From Gammaproteobacteria bacterium (GTDB taxonomy: Bacteria > Pseudomonadota > Gammaproteobacteria > Steroidobacterales > Woeseiaceae), in NCBI GenBank assembly GCA_024640305.1, contig JAHEFG010000044.1:88034-152033 (forward strand): DNA of 64,000 nucleotides, given 5' to 3'. The notes under the pieces are model-generated. The model ran no database searches. It saw only the letters and a program-made list of their open reading frames with translations, and had not been told where the DNA came from. The position numbers and the translations under genes are program-made. Below, one piece after another: positions 8,900-19,038 of this stretch. Numbering within the stretch: the first letter of the stretch is position 1; each line of letters opens with the position of its first letter.

Positions 8900-9694
8900 T
8901 TAAGTCAGACCGAAAAACTGAATCGCGTTTTCTGTGGTAACCCTTGCGACATGCTCTTCGCTTTGTCCACGTGCTGCAGCGACTACTCGCAGAACTTCGG
9001 TCAGGTACGATGGCTCATTGCGCCTTGATTTCGGCTTCGGGCGGATTGTCCGAGGCATGAGGTAGGGAGCATCTGTCTCGATAAGAAGCTTGTCGTCCGG
9101 AATTATCGAAACGATGTCATGCAGATGTGCGCCGCGGCGCTCGTCACAAATCCAGCCCGTGATTCCGATCCACAGGCCCATCGAGAGATACTCTCGCAGT
9201 GATTCGTGCTCACCAGTGAAGCAATGTGCCACCGCGCGGGAAATCTTCGGCAGCACAGGTTCCAGTAATTCCACGAAATCATCGTGAGCGTCGCGTTGGT
9301 GCAGGAAGACAGGGAGACCTGTATCGACTGCAATGTCCAGCTGCGACTGAAATGCCTTTAGCTGCGCGTCTCGCGGGGAGAAGTTACGAAAATAGTCGAG
9401 GCCACACTCGCCAACCGCAACAATCGCGCCCTTCGCAGCGAGTGAGCGAATAATTGCCTCACTCGAGGCATCGTAATCGGATGCGTGATGAGGGTGCACA
9501 CCCGCGGTGGCATAAAGGTGTCCCGGGTTGGCTTCAGCAAGCGCCGCGGCCGCAACATTGCCCTCGTCACTGGCGCCGGTGACGATTATCCGCGTGACCC
9601 CGGCCTCCGTTGCGCGCTGCATCATTTCGTCCCGATCCTCGTCGAAACTGTCATGCGTCAGGTTGGCGCCGATATCAATCAAGGTGTAGGGCAT
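8900..9694 (-). CDS. TatD-family metal-dependent hydrolase / DNase
   Basis: A 264-residue TIM-barrel hydrolase of the TatD family, whose members act as 3'-5' exonucleases or quality-control hydrolases. The start was set at MPYTLIDIGANLTH because the family begins there; a longer frame upstream is unlikely. Conserved metal-site blocks include AVGECGLDYFRNFSPRDAQ, PVFLHQRDAHDDF, AVAHCFTGEH and LLIETDAPYLMP. The NLTH opening resembles E. coli TatD itself more than the HxH of YcfH or YjjV. It converges on the NERD gene with a two-base gap. Confidence 0.93.
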   Translation of the reverse strand: MPYTLIDIGANLTHDSFDEDRDEMMQRATEAGVTRIIVTGASDEGNVAAAALAEANPGHLYATAGVHPHHASDYDASSEAIIRSLAAKGAIVAVGECGLDYFRNFSPRDAQLKAFQSQLDIAVDTGLPVFLHQRDAHDDFVELLEPVLPKISRAVAHCFTGEHESLREYLSMGLWIGITGWICDERRGAHLHDIVSIIPDDKLLIETDAPYLMPRTIRPKPKSRRNEPSYLTEVLRVVAAARGQSEEHVARVTTENAIQFFGLT

Positions 9695-9768
9695 TTTTTT
9701 AAACTCATTTGCAACCGTTTCCGGTCGGGCGGTATCTAAAGAGTACACAAATTCCTGGGGAAGCGAAT

Positions 9769-10494
9769 ATGAGCAAAGTATTGGTTAAGAGCATAATCAC
9801 TATTACCTTTCTGGTAATGCTTATGGCCGTTCCTGTTTACGGCGCGAGTGTGAATAAGAGCGTTAAGGTTGCCGCTGGTGCCGAATCGAGTGGCGAGTCC
9901 TCCGTGAACGGCAGTATTTCAGTAGGTGAAGGTGCGGTCGTGACCGGCTCACTGGAAACGGTAAATGGTGCGATTCGCGTGGATGACAACGCGCAGATCG
10001 AAGCGGCGGAAACGGTCAATGGCAGTCTGACAATCGGTTCAGGCGTAAAATCGCGCAGTTTGTCAACCGTGAACGGAGCGGTCAGGATTGGCGAGAATAC
10101 GACGGTTGACGGCGTGGTTGAAACGGTTAACGGGCGCATTTCGCTGGAGTCAGGCAGCTCTGTTTCCGGCAATGTCGAGAACGTTAATGGTGACTTTGCC
10201 TTTGCGGGCAGCGAAATTGCTGGCGATTTGACCACGGTCAACGGCGATATCGAACTCAGCGATGCAGCGGTCATAAAAGGCGACATTAAGGTCAAAAAAC
10301 CAGGTGGCTGGAGCTTTAATAAAAGCAAATCCCGGGAACCCGAGATCGTAATCGGGCCAGGTTCAAAGGTTGCCGGAGTTATTCGTCTGGAGCGCAAAGT
10401 GAAGCTGTTTATTAGCGAATCGGCCGAAGTGGGCGGCGTGGAAGGTGAAATGACCATGGATGATGCCGTTCGCTTCAGCGGCAAACGTCCGTAG
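9769..10494 (+). CDS. Exported VNG-repeat protein, bactofilin-like beta-solenoid
   Basis: A 241-residue protein with a signal peptide (about residues 1-25, ending VPVYGA). A tandem array of seven 18-19 residue units, each opening with xVNG (SVNG, TVNG x5, NVNG), spans residues 45-174. The alternating hydrophobic pattern and short turns suggest a right-handed beta-helix similar to bactofilins or polymer-forming cytoskeletal proteins. Unlike bactofilins, it is predicted to be exported. The C-terminal 65 residues are charged. A GAAGCG-type ribosome-binding site precedes the ATG. I do not recognise a characterised family; periplasmic or surface scaffold is inference. Confidence 0.75.
   Translation: MSKVLVKSIITITFLVMLMAVPVYGASVNKSVKVAAGAESSGESSVNGSISVGEGAVVTGSLETVNGAIRVDDNAQIEAAETVNGSLTIGSGVKSRSLSTVNGAVRIGENTTVDGVVETVNGRISLESGSSVSGNVENVNGDFAFAGSEIAGDLTTVNGDIELSDAAVIKGDIKVKKPGGWSFNKSKSREPEIVIGPGSKVAGVIRLERKVKLFISESAEVGGVEGEMTMDDAVRFSGKRP
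9901..10290 (+). repeat. Seven tandem VNG-repeat units (54-57 bp each) within a CDS
   Basis: Each unit begins with a codon block for (S/T/N)VNG. The DNA varies in third positions, so the array is conserved mainly at protein level and is not a recent DNA expansion. Confidence 0.8.
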
Positions 10495-10504
10495 AATAGG
10501 CGCC

Positions 10505-11260
10505 GTGCAGAGCGCGGCGAAACAACTAGGCTTATTTTCAGATTCCGAGGAACCCGGTGAGGCACCGCGGCTCGCTGTGCGTGAGAGCGCCCGTGCGAAG
10601 CGTCTGTCAATCAAGGTGTTCCCACGCGGGCGGGTTGAAGTCGTGGTACCCAGGCGAACCCGCCCGGAAGTGGTGCAGGCATTTATCAGCGAACATCGCG
10701 ACTGGATCCACAAGTCACGTGAGGCTTTTGCGAAACTGCACCCGCCGGAACCGTTTGTTCTCCCGCATTTTATCGACCTGAAAGCCATCGACCAGAAATA
10801 TCGGATTCGCTACGAGCGTCAACCCGGCAAGAAAAGCATTCGTTTTCGGTGCCATAATAACGTCGTGGTCCTGAGCGGTCGAACGGGCGACGATAAGCTA
10901 TGTGTCGATGCACTCAAGCGCTGGCTGGCATCAACAGCCAAATCTGAAATCGGCCCGCGCCTGAAAACACTCTCTGTCAAAACCGAAAGCCCGTACAAAA
11001 AAATGCACGTGCGCGGCCAGCGAACATGCTGGGGTAGCCATTCATCACGTGGCACGATCAGTATCAACTACTGCCTGCTGTTTCTTGAGCCGGAGCTTCT
11101 GCGCTACCTGATGATTCACGAGCTGTGCCACGCGCAGCATATGAACCACTCGCGGCGATTTTGGCAACGCGTGGGGCGATTCGAACCAGACTATAAACGT
11201 CTCGATAAGGCGCTGAGCGACTCCTGGCGACAAATTCCGTCCTGGCTCGGAATTTACTAG
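10505..11260 (+). CDS. YgjP-type (M48/DUF45) metallopeptidase
   Basis: A 251-residue predicted zinc metallopeptidase of the YgjP/DUF45 family, often placed beside SprT and M48 proteases. The zinc motif is MIHELCHAQHMNHSRRFW: HELCH supplies two histidines and the catalytic glutamate, and the downstream HSRRFW supplies the third ligand. The strand WGSHSSRGTISINYCLL just before it is also typical. The GTG at 10505 was chosen as start; an ATG at 10460, inside the preceding gene, is possible. Substrate unknown. Confidence 0.85.
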   Translation: MQSAAKQLGLFSDSEEPGEAPRLAVRESARAKRLSIKVFPRGRVEVVVPRRTRPEVVQAFISEHRDWIHKSREAFAKLHPPEPFVLPHFIDLKAIDQKYRIRYERQPGKKSIRFRCHNNVVVLSGRTGDDKLCVDALKRWLASTAKSEIGPRLKTLSVKTESPYKKMHVRGQRTCWGSHSSRGTISINYCLLFLEPELLRYLMIHELCHAQHMNHSRRFWQRVGRFEPDYKRLDKALSDSWRQIPSWLGIY

Positions 11261-11275
11261 TACGAACCTGCGCTG

Positions 11276-12277
11276 CTAGCCCTGATCGAGGAGTTCGCGG
11301 AGGTTTATCACGCCGGCATTGGCGCGCGCCAGGTAATTAGCCATGACGAGCGAATGATTGGCAAAAAATCCGTAACCGCTGCCATTTAGGATTACCGGCG
11401 AGCGCATCGGCTTAAGGCTTGCTTCCAGTTCGCGAATGATCTGTCGGACACTGGCAGCGGCATTCTTGTCGGCCAGTACGCTATCGAAATCCAGTTCAAC
11501 TGCGCGGAAGAAGTGCAGCAGAGCCCAGGCAGTGCCTCGCGCTTCGAAAAAGATATCGTCGACTTCAAACCAGGACGTTCTTACGTCGATCTTGTCAGGC
11601 TGCGCGGCGGCGGCTTGTGCTGACGCGTCGCCTGCCAAACCCTCATTTATACGTGTCGTCGCTACGCTGTCACCGAGGCGGCGAGTGATGCTGCCCAACC
11701 GCTTCTCGACTTGTGAGAGCCACTCGCGAAGGTTATCTGTACGAGCAAAGAATTGGGCTTCAGGTTGTTCTATACCTATGAGTCGGTCACGGTATTTTTC
11801 CATCGCCTTTATCGCACGCCGGTACTCGGACTCGGTACGCGGCAACATCCACGAGTCGTTATCGAAGAAAAACAGGGGTTCCGCGATCGAGACATCCGGG
11901 TCTTCTTTGGATTGCGACTGGGTGCGGCTGTAATCGTTGCGAATTACGCGCGCCAGGTCGCGAACCTGCTGCAACACGCCAAATTCCCAATTGGGTATGT
12001 TGTCCAGGAATACGCTGGGCGGCATTTTGTCATTGCTCAGATAACCGCCTGGCTTCTCAAGCAATGTGTCGGCAACGCGAACGAGCGTGTCTGTTGTCGA
12101 ATATCCGACGACAACGCGATCGCCTTCTACGGAACGATTCACCCAGAACACGTCCGGAGTTCGTGACCAGTAAATGCCTATGATGCTGAACACCACTAAC
12201 ACGACGGCAAAAACCGCGAGCGTGACCTTCGTCCATCGTGACCTTGACAGAATCTTCGCAGCAGATTTTTCTTTCAC
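11276..12277 (-). CDS. DUF2333 family inner-membrane protein
   Basis: A 333-residue protein with one N-terminal transmembrane helix (about residues 17-36, VTLAVFAVVLVVFSIIGIYW). A long alpha-helical periplasmic region follows, containing PGGYLSNDKMPPSVFLDNIPNWE, which I associate with DUF2333. Function is unknown in the family. It stands alone on the minus strand and converges on the YgjP gene. A 158-base gap on its upstream side separates it from acnA. Confidence 0.82.
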   Translation of the reverse strand: MKEKSAAKILSRSRWTKVTLAVFAVVLVVFSIIGIYWSRTPDVFWVNRSVEGDRVVVGYSTTDTLVRVADTLLEKPGGYLSNDKMPPSVFLDNIPNWEFGVLQQVRDLARVIRNDYSRTQSQSKEDPDVSIAEPLFFFDNDSWMLPRTESEYRRAIKAMEKYRDRLIGIEQPEAQFFARTDNLREWLSQVEKRLGSITRRLGDSVATTRINEGLAGDASAQAAAAQPDKIDVRTSWFEVDDIFFEARGTAWALLHFFRAVELDFDSVLADKNAAASVRQIIRELEASLKPMRSPVILNGSGYGFFANHSLVMANYLARANAGVINLRELLDQG

Positions 12278-12435
12278 GGCAATCTCTTGGTACTGGATAC
12301 CTGTTTAGTCGTTCGCCAAGTCTATCAGTTTCGCAAACTTTGCACCCGGATCCGACGGCGCCGGATCGGGCGATATGGGTATCCACGCATCAAGCTGTTC
12401 ATCGCAGCTTTTAGACAGGAATTCTCGTCAGATGA

Positions 12436-15099
12436 TTACGCAGCGAGCTGTCGAAGGACGTAGTGCAATATTCCGCCATGCTCGTAGTATTCGCGTTCCT
12501 TCGGCGTATCAATGCGTACCTTCGCCCTGAAAGTGATTGCATCGCCGTCTGAAGGTGTCGCTGTTACTGTAACCGTGTCGGCATTAGCGTCTGCCTGGCC
12601 GCTGATGTCGTAGGTTTCACTACCCGTCAGGCCGAGAGATTCTGCGTCCTCTCCTTCCATGAATTGCAGCGGCAGCACGCCCATGCCGATCAGGTTCGAG
12701 CGATGTATACGTTCGTAGCTCTTGGTTATGACAGCCTTGACGCCCAGCAAGAGGGTTCCCTTGGCAGCCCAGTCACGCGATGAGCCAGTGCCGTATTCGC
12801 TTCCAGCGATAACGACGAGCGGTGTACCTTCCTGCCGATACCGGAGCGAAGCGTCGAAAATCGACATTTGCTCGCCGCTAGGTTGGTGCTTTGTCCAGCC
12901 ACCTTCGGTACCAGGCGCCAGTTGATTGCGCAGCCGGATGTTGGCGAACGTGCCACGCATCATGACCTCGTGGTTGCCACGCCGCGAGCCGTAGGAGTTG
13001 AAGTCAGACGGCTTAACGCCTTGCTCCTCAAGGTATTTTGCAGCGGGGCTGTCGGCGGCAATGCCACCTGCAGGTGAGATGTGATCAGTCGTCACTGAAT
13101 CGCCAAGCAATGCAAGGGCGCGCGCTCCGCGAATCTCGCTGACCGGTAATGGATCTCTCGTCATACCTTCGAAGTAGGGCGGGTTCTTGACGTAAGTCGA
13201 GGTGCTGTCCCAGGTGTAAATTTCACCGCTTGGCGAGTCAATGCCTTTCCAGTTGGCGTCGCCTTCGAACACGCTGCCATAACTCGATGCAAACATGCTT
13301 GAATCGATGTTTTGCGCAACAGCGCTCTGAACTTCTGCCTGGGTGGGCCAGATATCTTTGAGGAATACGGGGTTACCGTCCTTGTCGTCGCCGAGTGAGT
13401 CATTGAACAAATCAACGTCCATATTTCCGGCCAGGGCGTATGCAACTACCAATGGCGGAGACGCGAGGAAGTTCATCTGAACCAGGGCATGAATTCGCCC
13501 TTCGAAATTACGATTACCCGAGAGCACACTTGTGCCAACGATATCGGCACTTTGAACTGCCTCGGCAATTTCGGGTTTCAACGGCCCGGAGTTACCGATA
13601 CAAGTCGTGCAGCCATAGCCAACCGTGTAAAAACCGACTGCGTCGAGGTCGTCAAGCAGACCGGACTTTTCAAGGTAGTCGGTTACAACGCGTGACCCCG
13701 GTGCAAGGCTCGTCTTGACCCAGGGCTTCGCCTTCAGACCTTTTTCATTTGCCTTCTTGGCAACGAGCCCGGCCGCGAGCATGACAGCGGGGTTCGATGT
13801 ATTGGTGCAACTCGTGATTGCGGCGATCAACACAGCGCCATCGCGAATTTCAGCGTCTTCGCCATCAATGTTTGCTGTCGCGCTGCCACCGTCCTCGCGG
13901 TCGGCGATAGCTGCGTCGAGATGTTTGCCAAAAGTATCCGCAGCGGCACTTAAGGCTATGCGATCCTGCGGGCGTTTGGGTCCCGCAATACTTGGTTCAA
14001 CGGTTGCCATGTCCAGTTGCAGTGTGTCGCTGTACAGCGGATCTGCCGCGCCCTCATGGCGCCACAATCCCTGCTCTTTCGCATAGGCTTCTATCAACTC
14101 AATATGCGTCGCATCACGACCGGACAATTCGAGGTAGCGAATGGTTTCGCCGTCGATGGGGAAGATCGCACACGTCGAACCAAACTCGGGGGACATGTTT
14201 CCGAGCGTCGCGCGATCGGCAAGAGGCAAGTGCGCCAGTCCATCGCCGTAAAATTCGACAAACTTGCCGACGACACCCTTTTTGCGCAGCATTTCGGTCA
14301 CTGTTAATACGAGGTCAGTAGCGGTCGTGCCTTCCTTGAGCGCCCCGCTTAACTTGAAACCAATAACGTTCGGGATAAGCATGGTGATTGGCTGGCCCAG
14401 CATGGCCGCTTCGGCTTCGATGCCTCCGACACCCCAGCCGAGGACGCCAAGGCCGTTGATCATCGTAGTGTGAGAATCGGTGCCAACGACGGTGTCAGGG
14501 TAAGCGCTACGAACGCCGTTCTTTTCTGCATCGAAAACAACCCTGGAGAGATACTCGAGATTAACCTGGTGCACGATTCCGGTGTTGGGCGGTACCACGC
14601 GGAAATTCTCGAATGCTGACTGCCCCCAACGCAGGAATGAGTATCGTTCCTTATTGCGACTGAATTCGATTTTATTATTCAGGTCGAGTGCATTCGCGGC
14701 GCCGTAATTATCAACCTGCACCGAATGATCGATGACTAGTTCGGCAGGCGACAACGGATTGATCTTGTCCGCCGAGCCACCCAGTTTTACTACGGCATCA
14801 CGCATTGCGGCCAGGTCAACCACGGCCGGTACACCGGTGAAATCCTGCAGGATGACCCGGCCGGGCGTGAAGGATATTTCCGTGCTGGGGGCGGCTTGCG
14901 GATCCCAGTTTGCCAGCGCGAGAATGTCTTCACGCGTTACATCGCTGCCATCTTCATGGCGCAACAGATTTTCAAGAAGAATCTTCAGGGAATAGGGCAG
15001 GCGGTCAACATGGCCTTCCGAAACGGCGTCGAGGCGAAAAATTTCAAAGGTATCGCTACCAACTGCCAGCTCTGAGCGGGCGCCGAAACTGTCCTTCAT
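12436..15099 (-). CDS. acnA: Aconitate hydratase A
   Basis: TCA-cycle enzyme interconverting citrate and isocitrate through a [4Fe-4S] cluster. The 887-residue size fits the AcnA/IRP type. The ATG at 15099 ([11 protein letters not shown]) follows a GGAGA ribosome-binding site; a longer frame upstream lacks family similarity. Cluster cysteines are visible in [11 protein letters not shown] and [12 protein letters not shown]. The swivel domain has [15 protein letters not shown], and the substrate-binding [16 protein letters not shown] block is intact. Confidence 0.98.
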   Translation of the reverse strand: MKDSFGARSELAVGSDTFEIFRLDAVSEGHVDRLPYSLKILLENLLRHEDGSDVTREDILALANWDPQAAPSTEISFTPGRVILQDFTGVPAVVDLAAMRDAVVKLGGSADKINPLSPAELVIDHSVQVDNYGAANALDLNNKIEFSRNKERYSFLRWGQSAFENFRVVPPNTGIVHQVNLEYLSRVVFDAEKNGVRSAYPDTVVGTDSHTTMINGLGVLGWGVGGIEAEAAMLGQPITMLIPNVIGFKLSGALKEGTTATDLVLTVTEMLRKKGVVGKFVEFYGDGLAHLPLADRATLGNMSPEFGSTCAIFPIDGETIRYLELSGRDATHIELIEAYAKEQGLWRHEGAADPLYSDTLQLDMATVEPSIAGPKRPQDRIALSAAADTFGKHLDAAIADREDGGSATANIDGEDAEIRDGAVLIAAITSCTNTSNPAVMLAAGLVAKKANEKGLKAKPWVKTSLAPGSRVVTDYLEKSGLLDDLDAVGFYTVGYGCTTCIGNSGPLKPEIAEAVQSADIVGTSVLSGNRNFEGRIHALVQMNFLASPPLVVAYALAGNMDVDLFNDSLGDDKDGNPVFLKDIWPTQAEVQSAVAQNIDSSMFASSYGSVFEGDANWKGIDSPSGEIYTWDSTSTYVKNPPYFEGMTRDPLPVSEIRGARALALLGDSVTTDHISPAGGIAADSPAAKYLEEQGVKPSDFNSYGSRRGNHEVMMRGTFANIRLRNQLAPGTEGGWTKHQPSGEQMSIFDASLRYRQEGTPLVVIAGSEYGTGSSRDWAAKGTLLLGVKAVITKSYERIHRSNLIGMGVLPLQFMEGEDAESLGLTGSETYDISGQADANADTVTVTATPSDGDAITFRAKVRIDTPKEREYYEHGGILHYVLRQLAA

Positions 15100-15187
15100 T
15101 ATCTGTCTCCGGGGGTTAGCTGTATTCGCATGTGGCCTGCAGGGCCACCGGGCGCGCATTATAACGAAAGTTGCGCTTCCGGGCCTA

Positions 15188-16324
15188 TCAAATCGCCGCT
15201 GATGCTTTGTCCTGGCGAGATGCCGCAACCCTGATAAGCTCATCGATGACCGCGCCACCAAGGCAGCGCTCGCCCTCGTAGAAAACAACGAACTGTCCGG
15301 GTGCAACGGCACGCTGCGGCTCATCGAATTCCACCTGGAGTGCACCCGCCTCGGCGGTGCGCACGTTACAGGCCTGGTCGGACTGCCGATAACGAACCTT
15401 GCCCATGCAGCGGTATCCGTCGTCGAGGCTCGCAGGAGCCGCGTTGATCCAGCTGGGCTCGATGGCTAACAAGCCGTCACTCAGTAGCAATGTCGTGTCA
15501 CCCTGGTCGACGATCAGGGCGTTATCCTGCGTATGTTTGTCGACGACGTACCAGGGCGCATCGCTCGCATCGTCACGGCCCCCAATACCCAGGCCTTGTC
15601 TCTGTCCGAGTGTGTAGTACATGAGCCCGTTGTGCCGGCCGATTTCACGTCCATCCGGTGTCCGGATCGGACCAGGGTTTGCCGGCAGATACGTACTCAG
15701 AAACTCCTGAAAGGGCCTTTCCCCAATGAAGCAGATACCAGTACTGTCTTTCTTGTCATGGACGGCCAGGCCATGATCACGGGCAATCTGGCGCACCTCG
15801 TCCTTGACGAGCTCGCCGAGCGGAAACACTGTCTCAGCTAATGCTTCGGCACTCACAGCATGCAGGAAATAACTCTGATCTTTGTTTTTGTCCGAGGCTT
15901 TGAGTAACGCAGTCTCGCCGTTGATGATAGCTGTGCGGGCGTAATGTCCGGTTGCAAGTAATTCTCCGCCGAGTCGCTTTGCGTAATCGCGGAAGACACC
16001 GAATTTGATTTCCCGGTTGCACAGCACATCCGGGTTCGGCGTGCGTCCGGAGCGATACTCGCTCAGGAAGTATGCGAAGACCCTGTCACGATACTGTTTG
16101 GCAAAATTCACATGGTGTAGTGGGATGTCGAGTTGCTCGCAGGTATTGCGCGCGTCCTGCAGATCGGCGGCCGCGGTGCAATAGCCGTCGTCGTCTTCCC
16201 AGTTGGTCATGTGCAAAGCCTGCACGTCTGCGCCAGCCTCCTTAAGAAGGACGGCAGCTACTGCTGAGTCAACTCCACCGGAGAGGCCCAGAACGACTTT
16301 ACGATTATTGATATCCCGCTCCAC
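15188..16324 (-). CDS. mnmA: tRNA-specific 2-thiouridylase MnmA
   Basis: Transfers sulfur to U34 of tRNA-Lys, -Glu and -Gln. The 378-residue protein has the N-type ATP pyrophosphatase loop [11 protein letters not shown]. The two catalytic cysteines are present in [13 protein letters not shown] and [13 protein letters not shown]. The C-terminal beta-barrel ends with [16 protein letters not shown]. The start is GTG at 16324. Its order with the upstream Nudix gene (nudJ-mnmA) and nearby purB matches the E. coli nudJ-mnmA-hflD-purB locus, but hflD is missing here. Confidence 0.97.
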   Translation of the reverse strand: MERDINNRKVVLGLSGGVDSAVAAVLLKEAGADVQALHMTNWEDDDGYCTAAADLQDARNTCEQLDIPLHHVNFAKQYRDRVFAYFLSEYRSGRTPNPDVLCNREIKFGVFRDYAKRLGGELLATGHYARTAIINGETALLKASDKNKDQSYFLHAVSAEALAETVFPLGELVKDEVRQIARDHGLAVHDKKDSTGICFIGERPFQEFLSTYLPANPGPIRTPDGREIGRHNGLMYYTLGQRQGLGIGGRDDASDAPWYVVDKHTQDNALIVDQGDTTLLLSDGLLAIEPSWINAAPASLDDGYRCMGKVRYRQSDQACNVRTAEAGALQVEFDEPQRAVAPGQFVVFYEGERCLGGAVIDELIRVAASRQDKASAAI

Positions 16325-16342
16325 ACCGGGATGTTAGCAAGC

Positions 16343-16834
16343 CTAAACGAGGTCTGCGTTGGCAAGCACCGCATCCACGTTGTTCTGCAGCGGCAGCATT
16401 CCTGTCAGCAGGTTGTCGGCCTGACGCTTACCTGACTCGTAGTCGTGGATGCAACGCAAAACGACCGGCGTACGCAAGCTCTTGCGGCGCTGCTCAAGAT
16501 CCGCGCGCGTAAGCCAACGACGCGCGATTATCGTATCGTCGAGTTCGCGGCCGCGGTCGCAGGCCAGAAATTCTGCGGCGTAGATGATGCGCAGGAATTG
16601 CTGCCGGGTTTGCGGGTGTATCCACAGGTACACGCCGATAAGTTCGCCACAGCTAATGTCGCAGCCAGTCTCTTCCAGAGCTTCTCGGACGACTGCTTCT
16701 TCAGGGGATTCGCCGGCCTCGATATGGCCACCTGGCTGATTCAGGACAACCTGACCCATCGCGTGTTCTTCGACAAGCAAGTACTGGCCATCGTTTTCGA
16801 TGACAGCTGAAACTGTCAGATCCGTTGGGTACAT
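16343..16834 (-). CDS. nudJ: Nudix hydrolase, NudJ-like phosphatase
   Basis: A 163-residue Nudix protein with a perfect Nudix box starting at GGHIEAGES and ending REALEETGCD, around residues 34-57. E. coli NudJ hydrolyses thiamine pyrophosphate precursors and nucleoside di/triphosphates and lies directly upstream of mnmA. The same placement, 18 bases before mnmA on the same strand, is the main reason for the NudJ name. The substrate cannot be read from sequence. Confidence 0.85.
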   Translation of the reverse strand: MYPTDLTVSAVIENDGQYLLVEEHAMGQVVLNQPGGHIEAGESPEEAVVREALEETGCDISCGELIGVYLWIHPQTRQQFLRIIYAAEFLACDRGRELDDTIIARRWLTRADLEQRRKSLRTPVVLRCIHDYESGKRQADNLLTGMLPLQNNVDAVLANADLV

Positions 16835-16844
16835 CGCGCTCTTG

Positions 16845-17342
16845 TTATATGCCTAGTTGGCGGAATTCCATTTCGACTTCACTGGCGAGCCAGATCTCAT
16901 CAAACATCTTGCCGTAGAGATTTGCCACGGCAGGCTCGTAAGTGTCTGCAATGCCTTCCCAGCGGTTTGCCTGTAATCGGTAGACAAGCGCAGTTTGATC
17001 GACAATACAGAACGATTCGGCGTGCGTTCGCAGATCCTCGCGGACGTGCCGAAATTCGATGTAAGTATTCAGGCGGCGGCCGAGGTGAACGAAGTTGTTG
17101 CCATTTTTAACCGCCCGGCTCGGGTCAGCAATTAGTACGCGAATACGAGCATAGGTCTTGGACAAAACAAGTCGCTTGATGACCTCGAGAAAGTCGGGAT
17201 CGTCGTAGATTCCTGGCTCGAGGTCATGCGTAAAGATGGAGACTTTGCGTTCGGCCTCGCGAGCAACGTCAATAACGGCCTGACGCATTTCGTCCTTTGT
17301 CGAAATGACCCAGCGTTTGCCTTTTTCTGGTGCCTGTTCCAT
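16845..17342 (-). CDS. Conserved hypothetical protein, PLD-like (DUF7931-like)
   Basis: A 165-residue soluble protein that I recognise only loosely. The pattern VSIFTHDLEPGIYDDPDFLEVI followed by IRVLIADPSRAVKNGN resembles one half of a phospholipase-D-like fold. The catalytic HxK signature is not present: the nearest histidines are in GNNFVHLGRRL and FRHVRED. Similar domains occur in other gammaproteobacteria, sometimes attached to acetyltransferases. It lies between nudJ-mnmA and purB on the same strand, 10 bases from nudJ, so it is probably the first gene of that operon. Function unknown. Confidence 0.65.
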   Translation of the reverse strand: MEQAPEKGKRWVISTKDEMRQAVIDVAREAERKVSIFTHDLEPGIYDDPDFLEVIKRLVLSKTYARIRVLIADPSRAVKNGNNFVHLGRRLNTYIEFRHVREDLRTHAESFCIVDQTALVYRLQANRWEGIADTYEPAVANLYGKMFDEIWLASEVEMEFRQLGI

Positions 17343-17455
17343 AGAAGTTTCTTGTATTGTCCGGCCTGTGCGGATCGCTCGTCAGGATTGTCATCTTACC
17401 GGTCGGACAAGATTCAACTTGCCAACTGCGTCACGTTTTGGGATCAGGCTGCTGC

Positions 17456-17474
17456 GATGCGACTCATTCGCATC
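17456..17474. promoter_or_regulatory. Perfect inverted repeat, possible operator
   Basis: GATGCGA and TCGCATC are separated by five bases in the 237-base gap between purB and the PLD-like gene, upstream of the latter. It could be a dimeric repressor site or a short hairpin; nothing links it to a known regulator. The rest of the gap (17343-17579) shows no gene. Confidence 0.3.
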
Positions 17475-17579
17475 CGTTGTGCGGCATGGTGTGCAGCGCA
17501 TTGAGCAGACACACACACCGGGTTGAGCCGCTGCATATATGGTTCGTTTAGCGCAGTTATGCGACCTAACACGCGGTGA

Positions 17580-18950
17580 CTATTCGAGATCGTCTACCAG
17601 GCTGGCTGCCAGCCCAATATACGTTTCAGGGGTGAGCAGCAGAAGGCGTTGTTTCTCCTGGTCGGGAATATCGAGCGTGCCTATAAATTCATGTAACAGA
17701 TCCCTGGTGACCGCCTGACCGCGGGTGAGCGCTTTCAACTTCTCATACGGTTCCGGTATTCCGTAGCGGCGCATGACGGTTTGCACGGCCTCCGCAAGAA
17801 CCTCCCAGGCATTGCCTACATCAGCCTGTATGATTTCCTTATCAACCTGCAACTTGCCAAGGCCTTTCAGCGTCGATTGCATGGCGATGACCAGATAGCC
17901 TATGGCGACGCCGAAATTGCGTTGTACTGTGGAATCCGTGAGATCCCGCTGCCAGCGAGAGATGGGCAGCTTCTCGGCAAAATGACTCAGCATGGCGTTT
18001 GCCATGCCGAGATTGCCTTCCGCGTTCTCGAAGTCGATAGGGTTCACCTTGTGCGGCATCGTCGAGGAACCGACTTCGTTCTTCGCGATATTCTGTTTGA
18101 AATATCCCAGCGACACATATCCCCATATGTCTCTGCACAAGTCGATAAGAATCGTGTTATAGCGAATCAGCGCATGTGAGTACTCGGCCGTCCAGTCGTG
18201 CGGCTCGATCTGCGTTGTGTATGGATTGATATCCAGGTCGAGTGACGCGATGAATCGTTCGCTGATTGCTGGCCAATCTGCATCGGGGTAGGTCACAGCG
18301 TGGGCGTTAAAATTGCCGACCGCACCGTTGAATTTGCCGCGAATCTGCACCGCTCTGAATTGTGCCTGCGCTCGCTCGAGCCGTGCCACGACATTAGCGA
18401 GCTCCTTGCCAAGCGTTGTCGGGCTGGCCGTTTGGCCATGCGTGCGCGCCAGCATCGGCAGAGCGCTGTGTTCCCTGGCCATTTTTTTGAGTTTGCCCAG
18501 TAATTCCCGCATCCGTGGCACCACGACATCGCTACGCGCGACCCGCAGCATCAAAGCGTAGGAGAGGTTATTTATGTCCTCGGAGGTGCAACCAAAATGC
18601 AAAAAGTCCTTGAGAGCGGGTGTTTCGGGCCCATCTCCCAGTCGTTCACGAATGAAATACTCGACAGCTTTTACATCATGATTGGTCGTTGCCTCAATTT
18701 CCTTGACTCGCTCGGCGTCATCGAGCGAAAAATCGTCAACAATGTGGTTGAGGACGTCCTTCATCACGGTGGACAGAGGCGCCAGTTCCGGTATCGAGGA
18801 TTCGTCGGCAAGCCGTTGCAACCAGCGAACTTCGACGAGTACCCGATAGCGGATCAGGCCGTATTCACTGAAGATATCGCGAAGGGGGTTGACCTTGTCG
18901 GCGTAACGACCGTCAGCGGGCGAGAGGGCTCTCAATGTTGAGACTTTCAT
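17580..18950 (-). CDS. purB: Adenylosuccinate lyase
   Basis: Purine synthesis enzyme cleaving SAICAR and adenylosuccinate with release of fumarate. The ATG at 18950 (MKVSTLRALSPADGRYADK) gives 456 residues, the same length as E. coli PurB; the longer frame upstream is spurious. The fumarase/lyase signature SSTMPHKVNPIDFENAEG is present, together with FGCTSEDINN and MLARTHGQTASPTT. It is divergent from fumC across an 88-base promoter gap. Confidence 0.98.
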   Translation of the reverse strand: MKVSTLRALSPADGRYADKVNPLRDIFSEYGLIRYRVLVEVRWLQRLADESSIPELAPLSTVMKDVLNHIVDDFSLDDAERVKEIEATTNHDVKAVEYFIRERLGDGPETPALKDFLHFGCTSEDINNLSYALMLRVARSDVVVPRMRELLGKLKKMAREHSALPMLARTHGQTASPTTLGKELANVVARLERAQAQFRAVQIRGKFNGAVGNFNAHAVTYPDADWPAISERFIASLDLDINPYTTQIEPHDWTAEYSHALIRYNTILIDLCRDIWGYVSLGYFKQNIAKNEVGSSTMPHKVNPIDFENAEGNLGMANAMLSHFAEKLPISRWQRDLTDSTVQRNFGVAIGYLVIAMQSTLKGLGKLQVDKEIIQADVGNAWEVLAEAVQTVMRRYGIPEPYEKLKALTRGQAVTRDLLHEFIGTLDIPDQEKQRLLLLTPETYIGLAASLVDDLE

Positions 18951-19038
18951 GTCACAGAAACCAGTGTAGACTTGCGCGCGAAGCGCGAATGATACACGCG
19001 CGGGAGCATACAGCATATAGCATGGAGTGGAGCAGGCA

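Noticed and set aside
9837..10610. 257-codon minus-strand open frame opposite the VNG-repeat gene
   Set aside because: Its composition is low-complexity Ser/Thr/Pro mirroring the repeats on the other strand, and it has no signal or ribosome-binding site.
11436..11933. 165-codon plus-strand open frame
   Set aside because: Antisense to the DUF2333 gene, Ser/Arg-rich, no family features.
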